From: Flammeovirga sp. SJP92
GTDB taxonomy: Bacteria; Bacteroidota; Bacteroidia; Cytophagales; Flammeovirgaceae
Direction: 5' to 3'
NCBI RefSeq assembly: GCF_001583495.1
Contig: NZ_LQAQ01000090.1
Coordinates: forward strand, 186,001-250,000
Length of the DNA: 64,000 bases
Below the pieces are notes generated by a model. That model was not told the origin of the DNA. It saw only the letters and a list, made by a program, of their open reading frames with translations, and ran no database searches. The translations under genes were made by a program, and so were the position numbers. This document shows positions 60,582 through 64,000 of this stretch, one piece after another. Numbering within the stretch: the first letter of the stretch is position 1; each line of letters starts with the position of its first letter.

Positions 60582-60787
60582 GGTTTTTTCTGTGAATTTA
60601 GTTCGTTTGTAAACGCTAAATAATATATGTCAATAAGAATCAACTACGATAAATACAAGAAACAAAGAGTAGGGTAATACGTTTTTTAATTGTGTATTAT
60701 ATAGATACAAATAAAAAGCTTTCTCTAGAATATGTAAAATACTATCATTTTTACATTTCATTAATAGAGGACTAAAATCCTACTGCT

Positions 60788-61117
60788 ATGAACATATTTA
60801 TCAATAAAACAATTACTTCAAGAGTCAATAATACTTGTACAATCTACTTTGAATTCTTTTTACAAAAAGAAAATAATTCTTGGTTAGAGCCACTTTATAA
60901 GACAGAGTGTTATACTTGTATTGAAAACCAAGATCTAAATCAATTGAATGAAAGTGCTAAGTTATTTGCGAAATATCTTTGTAAACTATCAGATCATATG
61001 AAGGAGCTAACGGAATCGGAATTCTATATTCTTTTTGAGAAAATGCCTGAAATCCGTTCAGTAGAAGATTTTAATTACACATTAATGAGTCTGAGAGAAA
61101 GAAGTAAAGTAGCTTAA
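60788..61117 (+). CDS. Hypothetical protein
   Basis: 109 residues, no signal peptide or membrane segment. Contains FEFFLQKENNSWLEPLYKTECYTC and a helical middle (NQLNESAKLFAKYLCKLSDHM). Three cysteines, one in an ECYTC pair. No family recognised. The 206-base leader upstream is AT-rich; a well-formed terminator follows the gene, which supports it being a real transcribed unit. Confidence 0.55.
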   Translation: MNIFINKTITSRVNNTCTIYFEFFLQKENNSWLEPLYKTECYTCIENQDLNQLNESAKLFAKYLCKLSDHMKELTESEFYILFEKMPEIRSVEDFNYTLMSLRERSKVA

Positions 61118-61138
61118 CTTATATCAAAAAAATACAAA

Positions 61139-61175
61139 AAGGCGACCAACAAAAAAAGGTCGCCTTGATTTTTTA
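61139..61175. terminator. Intrinsic terminator after the 60788 gene
   Basis: AAGGCGACC 61139-61147 with GGTCGCCTT 61158-61166, A-rich 10-base loop, followed by GATTTTTTA; A run on the left makes it usable from both strands. Confidence 0.85.
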
Positions 61176-61220
61176 TAATCAGACAACCTTTCTTTTGAAA
61201 ACAAGCAAGTCACAATTTAT

Positions 61221-61613
61221 TTATTGATATAGTTTTGAGGGATTAATGTCTACTCTCTGTTCTAGAAAACGATAGCGTACATTCATTAATGCACTTTTCA
61301 TTTTTCTAAGGAAATCCGTCCAAGCTTCTTCTACCTCCTCAAGATACTTTTGAGCATCTTTTTCTGCTGTGTGCTTGAAGGAATACCCTGCTTCAACTAA
61401 AAGTTGATCTGCACTGAATTTTGTATTAAAATTCTCCTGAATAAATTTATCTTTATCCTTGAATAGTTGGCTTAAGGCCAATAGTGCGAATTTGTTTGTT
61501 GGAAAACTCATGTAGTTGACCAATTCACTTAATGTTAACGGCATTTTTGTTGTTTCAGGAACTGCCATAACTTTACCAAGTTGGATTTCCTTCTTTAGAA
61601 TTAAATGCTTCAT
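61221..61613 (-). CDS. Hypothetical protein
   Basis: 130 residues, basic N-terminus, mainly helical in appearance (FALLALSQLFKDKDKFIQ, YLEEVEEAWTDFLRKMKSAL). No signal peptide. The middle TKFSADQLLVEAGYSFKHTAE has a faint HTH look but no family can be assigned. Shares a 135-base divergent spacer with the MOSC gene. Confidence 0.5.
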   Translation of the reverse strand: MKHLILKKEIQLGKVMAVPETTKMPLTLSELVNYMSFPTNKFALLALSQLFKDKDKFIQENFNTKFSADQLLVEAGYSFKHTAEKDAQKYLEEVEEAWTDFLRKMKSALMNVRYRFLEQRVDINPSKLYQ

Positions 61614-61748
61614 GGCTTTAGGTTTAAAAGTGAAATACGTTTTTGTATTAAACGTTATTGAATAGAAATAGGATTCATGAAATACGTATTATTTTACGTT
61701 TTTTAATGAAAAAGCCCTTATTTGGGCAAAAAAATAGAAAAATGCCTT

Positions 61749-62525
61749 ATGGAATTAAAGAAAATAAATGTATTTCCAATTAAATCATTGGACTCAATAG
61801 TACTGGATGAGGTTGAAATCTCTGAAGGAGCAACGTTAAAATGGGATAGAAGGTGGGGAATTCACCGCAAAAGTGATGGTAGAACCGTCAATGGAAAAAA
61901 ATATCCTACAATCCATAAACTAAGAACAAAGTATGACTTGGAAGATCTCAGAGTAGAGATATCAAGTGCTAAAGTTGGAATCGGTTCATTTGTGCTAGAA
62001 GGTGATTATACACAAATAAATCAGTATTTGTCCGACTATTTTGAAGAGGAAGTTTGTGTTTTAGAAAATGCCAAGACGGGTTTTCCAGATCATAGTGGAG
62101 GAAATGTAGGAGCATCGTTGGTTTCGATACAGACTTTGGAGAAAGTGGGCGAGTGGTTTGATTTACCTGTTGATGAGGTGGAGCGAAGAATGAGAATGAA
62201 CTTTATTATAGATAACGAATCTGCTTTTGGAGAAGATAACTTGATGGGTCCTTCTAAAAGTGAACCGAGGTCGTTCTTCATCAATGATACTGAATTGAGA
62301 GGGTATAAGCCTTGTGAGCGTTGTCCTGTACCTACAAGAGATTCCATTACAGGTGAAGCCATGAAAGGTTTTCAAAAAGCATTTTTAAATAAACGAAAGG
62401 AGTTACAGCCAAGTATTTTAGACAACGAGCTCTATGCTCACGCTTACATGTGCGGTATTGTCTTGAATATTCCAGGACAATCTGTTGGGAAGTTGGTGAA
62501 AAGTGGAATGCCAATCACTTTTTAA
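61749..62525 (+). CDS. MOSC domain protein with N-terminal beta-barrel domain
   Basis: About 258 residues from ATG 61749 (MELKKINVFPIKS); an upstream start is possible but would precede the conserved beginning. The MOSC N-terminal domain (FPIKSLDSIVLDEVEIS, DRRWGI) is followed by a MOSC domain with VSIQTLEKVGEWFDLPVDEVE, RMRMNFIIDNE and the metal/cofactor region GYKPCERCPVPTRDS with conserved cysteines. Related to mARC and YcbX proteins that bind molybdenum cofactor and reduce N-hydroxylated compounds. No ferredoxin domain is fused, so the electron partner is separate. Confidence 0.88.
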   Translation: MELKKINVFPIKSLDSIVLDEVEISEGATLKWDRRWGIHRKSDGRTVNGKKYPTIHKLRTKYDLEDLRVEISSAKVGIGSFVLEGDYTQINQYLSDYFEEEVCVLENAKTGFPDHSGGNVGASLVSIQTLEKVGEWFDLPVDEVERRMRMNFIIDNESAFGEDNLMGPSKSEPRSFFINDTELRGYKPCERCPVPTRDSITGEAMKGFQKAFLNKRKELQPSILDNELYAHAYMCGIVLNIPGQSVGKLVKSGMPITF

Positions 62526-62536
62526 ATTAAAAATTT

Positions 62537-62564
62537 CACCTTTATTCACAAAAAAATAAAGGTG
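62537..62564. terminator. Hairpin after the MOSC gene
   Basis: CACCTTTATT 62537-62546 with AATAAAGGTG 62555-62564. There is no clear T tract on the forward side, so termination is uncertain. Confidence 0.4.
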
Positions 62565-62813
62565 ATAAAGGGCCTTTTGGACACTATTGTAAATAGTTGA
62601 ATACTAAACATATCCTTTTTGATCTCGATTGTAAATTACTGATAACAAAGTTTTAAAGTGTCATTTCAACGAAAGGGAGTTGTCAAAAGTCCTATTTTGT
62701 TATCCAATAATAATGTAAATTGTATCAATTACTTCACCGTGGTACTTTATTTGTTTCCTATGGTAAAGTAATAACTATTACATATAAAAATTCACTTAAA
62801 AAATAAGATTAAT

Positions 62814-63824
62814 ATGAAAGTTGCTGTCTTTGGTACAAAATCATACGATAAAGAGTTTTTTAAACTTGAAGGAGTAAATACTACACACGAATTAGTTTTC
62901 TTTGAATCCCGCTTAAGAGTGAAGACTGCTCCACTTGCAAGAGGATTTGATGCTGTATGTGTATTTGTGAATGATGTAGTAGATACAGAAACAGTTAAAA
63001 TGTTAGGTGAATTTGGTATCAAAGTAATTGCATTACGTTGTGCTGGTTTTAATAACGTTGACTTGATTGAGGCAGAGAAGCAAGGTATTGAAGTGTTAAG
63101 AGTACCAGCTTATTCTCCTTATGCAGTTGCAGAGCATACATTAGCATTAATTCTTACATTAAATAGAAAAACACACAAAGCCTACAACCGTGTTCGTGAA
63201 GGTAATTTCTCTTTAGACAGATTAACGGGATTTGATATTTACGGTAAAACTGTTGGTGTCATTGGTACTGGTAAAATCGGTCAGATTTTCGCTAGAATCA
63301 TGAAAGGTATGGGTTGTAAAGTAGTGGGCTTTGATTTATACCCTAACAAAGAATTTGAAAAAGAAGGTGTTTTAGAATATGTGACATTAAATGAGTTGTT
63401 AGAAAATTCTGATATTATCTCATTACACTGTCCATTAACACCTCAAACACATCATATCATCAATGATCACTCTATCTGGAGAATGAAGAAAGGAGCGATG
63501 TTGATCAACACTTCAAGAGGTCGTTTAATTGATACAGAATCAGCTATTCGTGCTTTATCAAAAGGTCACTTAGGTTACCTTGGTATTGACGTGTATGAGC
63601 AAGAAGAGAAATTATTCTTCAGAGACTTATCAGAAACATTGATCAGAGATGAAAAAATGATGAATTTGATGTCATTCCCTAATGTATTAGTAACAGGTCA
63701 CCAAGCCTTTTTCACGGATACAGCCTTAACTCAAATTGCTAGAGTGACGCTTGGTAACTTAACTGCCTTTGAAAAAGGAGAAGAGTTAGTCAATAGAGTT
63801 GGTTCTGAAGCAATAAAAGGTTAA
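62814..63824 (+). CDS. ldhA: D-lactate dehydrogenase (2-hydroxyacid dehydrogenase family)
   Basis: 336 residues. Reduces pyruvate to D-lactate with NADH. Rossmann motif GTGKIG (151-156), NAD-binding Asp in VVGFDLYPN, and the catalytic set Arg in INTSRGRLID, Glu in YEQEEKLFF and His in VTGHQAFFTD. The RCAGFNNVDL and YSPYAVAEHTLALIL blocks and the YEQEEKLFFRD loop place it with LdhA/fermentative D-LDH rather than glycerate or formate dehydrogenases. Highly biased codon use. Monocistronic, terminator downstream; the 62565-62813 leader has no obvious box. Confidence 0.93.
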   Translation: MKVAVFGTKSYDKEFFKLEGVNTTHELVFFESRLRVKTAPLARGFDAVCVFVNDVVDTETVKMLGEFGIKVIALRCAGFNNVDLIEAEKQGIEVLRVPAYSPYAVAEHTLALILTLNRKTHKAYNRVREGNFSLDRLTGFDIYGKTVGVIGTGKIGQIFARIMKGMGCKVVGFDLYPNKEFEKEGVLEYVTLNELLENSDIISLHCPLTPQTHHIINDHSIWRMKKGAMLINTSRGRLIDTESAIRALSKGHLGYLGIDVYEQEEKLFFRDLSETLIRDEKMMNLMSFPNVLVTGHQAFFTDTALTQIARVTLGNLTAFEKGEELVNRVGSEAIKG

Positions 63825-63847
63825 ATTGTTATAGGATAAAATTATAT

Positions 63848-63882
63848 AAGGTATCAGTAGTTAATATTGATACCTTTTTTTA
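63848..63882 (+). terminator. Intrinsic terminator of ldhA
   Basis: AAGGTATCA 63848-63856 with TGATACCTT 63868-63876, 11-base loop, then T residues. The last 118 bases of the window hold nothing recognisable. Confidence 0.85.
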
Positions 63883-64000
63883 TAAACAGAAGTTGAGGCA
63901 TCTTATAAATGTACAATTTCTGTTGAAGTACTAAGCCAAAAATAATATGAATTAGTGTTATATACTTTTGTCATAGTACTTAACACAAAATAAAACTTAA

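Noticed and set aside
61722-61748. Upstream extension of the MOSC protein
   Set aside because: The extra nine residues precede the conserved MOSC N-terminal start (LKKINVFPIKS) and would need a non-ATG start in a homopolymer-rich stretch.

Overview
This 64 kb window looks like chromosome of a low-GC member of the Bacteroidota, most likely a marine Cytophagales bacterium of the Flammeovirga type. The grounds are a fused-type 2-oxoacid dehydrogenase E1, SusC-like TonB-dependent receptors with an N-terminal carboxypeptidase-regulatory domain, a PafA-type phosphatase, a GSCFA protein, DUF4834, an RmlD-type RNA methyltransferase, an Mpl-type Mur ligase, and many upstream sites matching the Bacteroidota -7 promoter box TAnnTTTG. 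The genus is an inference; the phylum is well supported. No rRNA, tRNA or CRISPR array was found.

Layout. 0-10.8 kb: edge-truncated E1 dehydrogenase, lytic transglycosylase mltF, a membrane SpoIIE-type phosphatase, miaA, DUF4834, truC-cvfB, a siaB-siaC signalling pair, an acidic four-repeat protein of unknown function, and mreB standing alone before a terminator. 10.9-12.3 kb: an IS3-family element whose two frames are joined by a canonical -1 slippery heptamer. 12.4-16.7 kb: M48 peptidase, an Omp85/TamA-like outer-membrane protein and folK.

16.8-20.45 kb is the most unusual part. It is poor in intact genes and rich in structure: two copies of a roughly 110-base branched-hairpin repeat, a seven-copy 46-bp tandem array, a lipoprotein gene with a broken signal peptide, a frameshifted HU-like/DUF4469 gene, a DUF2971 gene, a truncated copy of the 5' end of that same gene, and one further gene fragment. 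It reads as a decaying accessory island between folK and rlmD.

20.5-38.4 kb: rlmD, acnB, a membrane protein bracketed by two direct copies of a ~150-bp repeat, isocitrate dehydrogenase, a TonB receptor / surface lipoprotein / TonB receptor cluster, and rpsA. acnB and icd are neighbouring TCA-cycle genes. 38.6-48 kb: a NADAR protein, a large secreted beta-propeller/amidohydrolase, nadE and an MFS transporter. 47.4-52.3 kb: a tightly packed reverse-strand cluster (mpl, murB, a K+ channel, an outer-membrane protein, an NlpC/P60 hydrolase) centred on the cell envelope. 52.6-64 kb: dnaB, PafA-like phosphatase, GSCFA protein, the C-terminal half of a split transketolase, a TPR-SpoIIE phosphatase, small unknowns, a MOSC protein and D-lactate dehydrogenase.

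Functional threads: (1) cell wall and shape (mltF, mreB, murB, mpl, NlpC/P60); (2) a SiaB/SiaC kinase-phosphoprotein pair with two PP2C (SpoIIE) phosphatases in the same window that could be the opposing arm of the switch; (3) central carbon metabolism (E1, acnB, icd, transketolase, ldhA).
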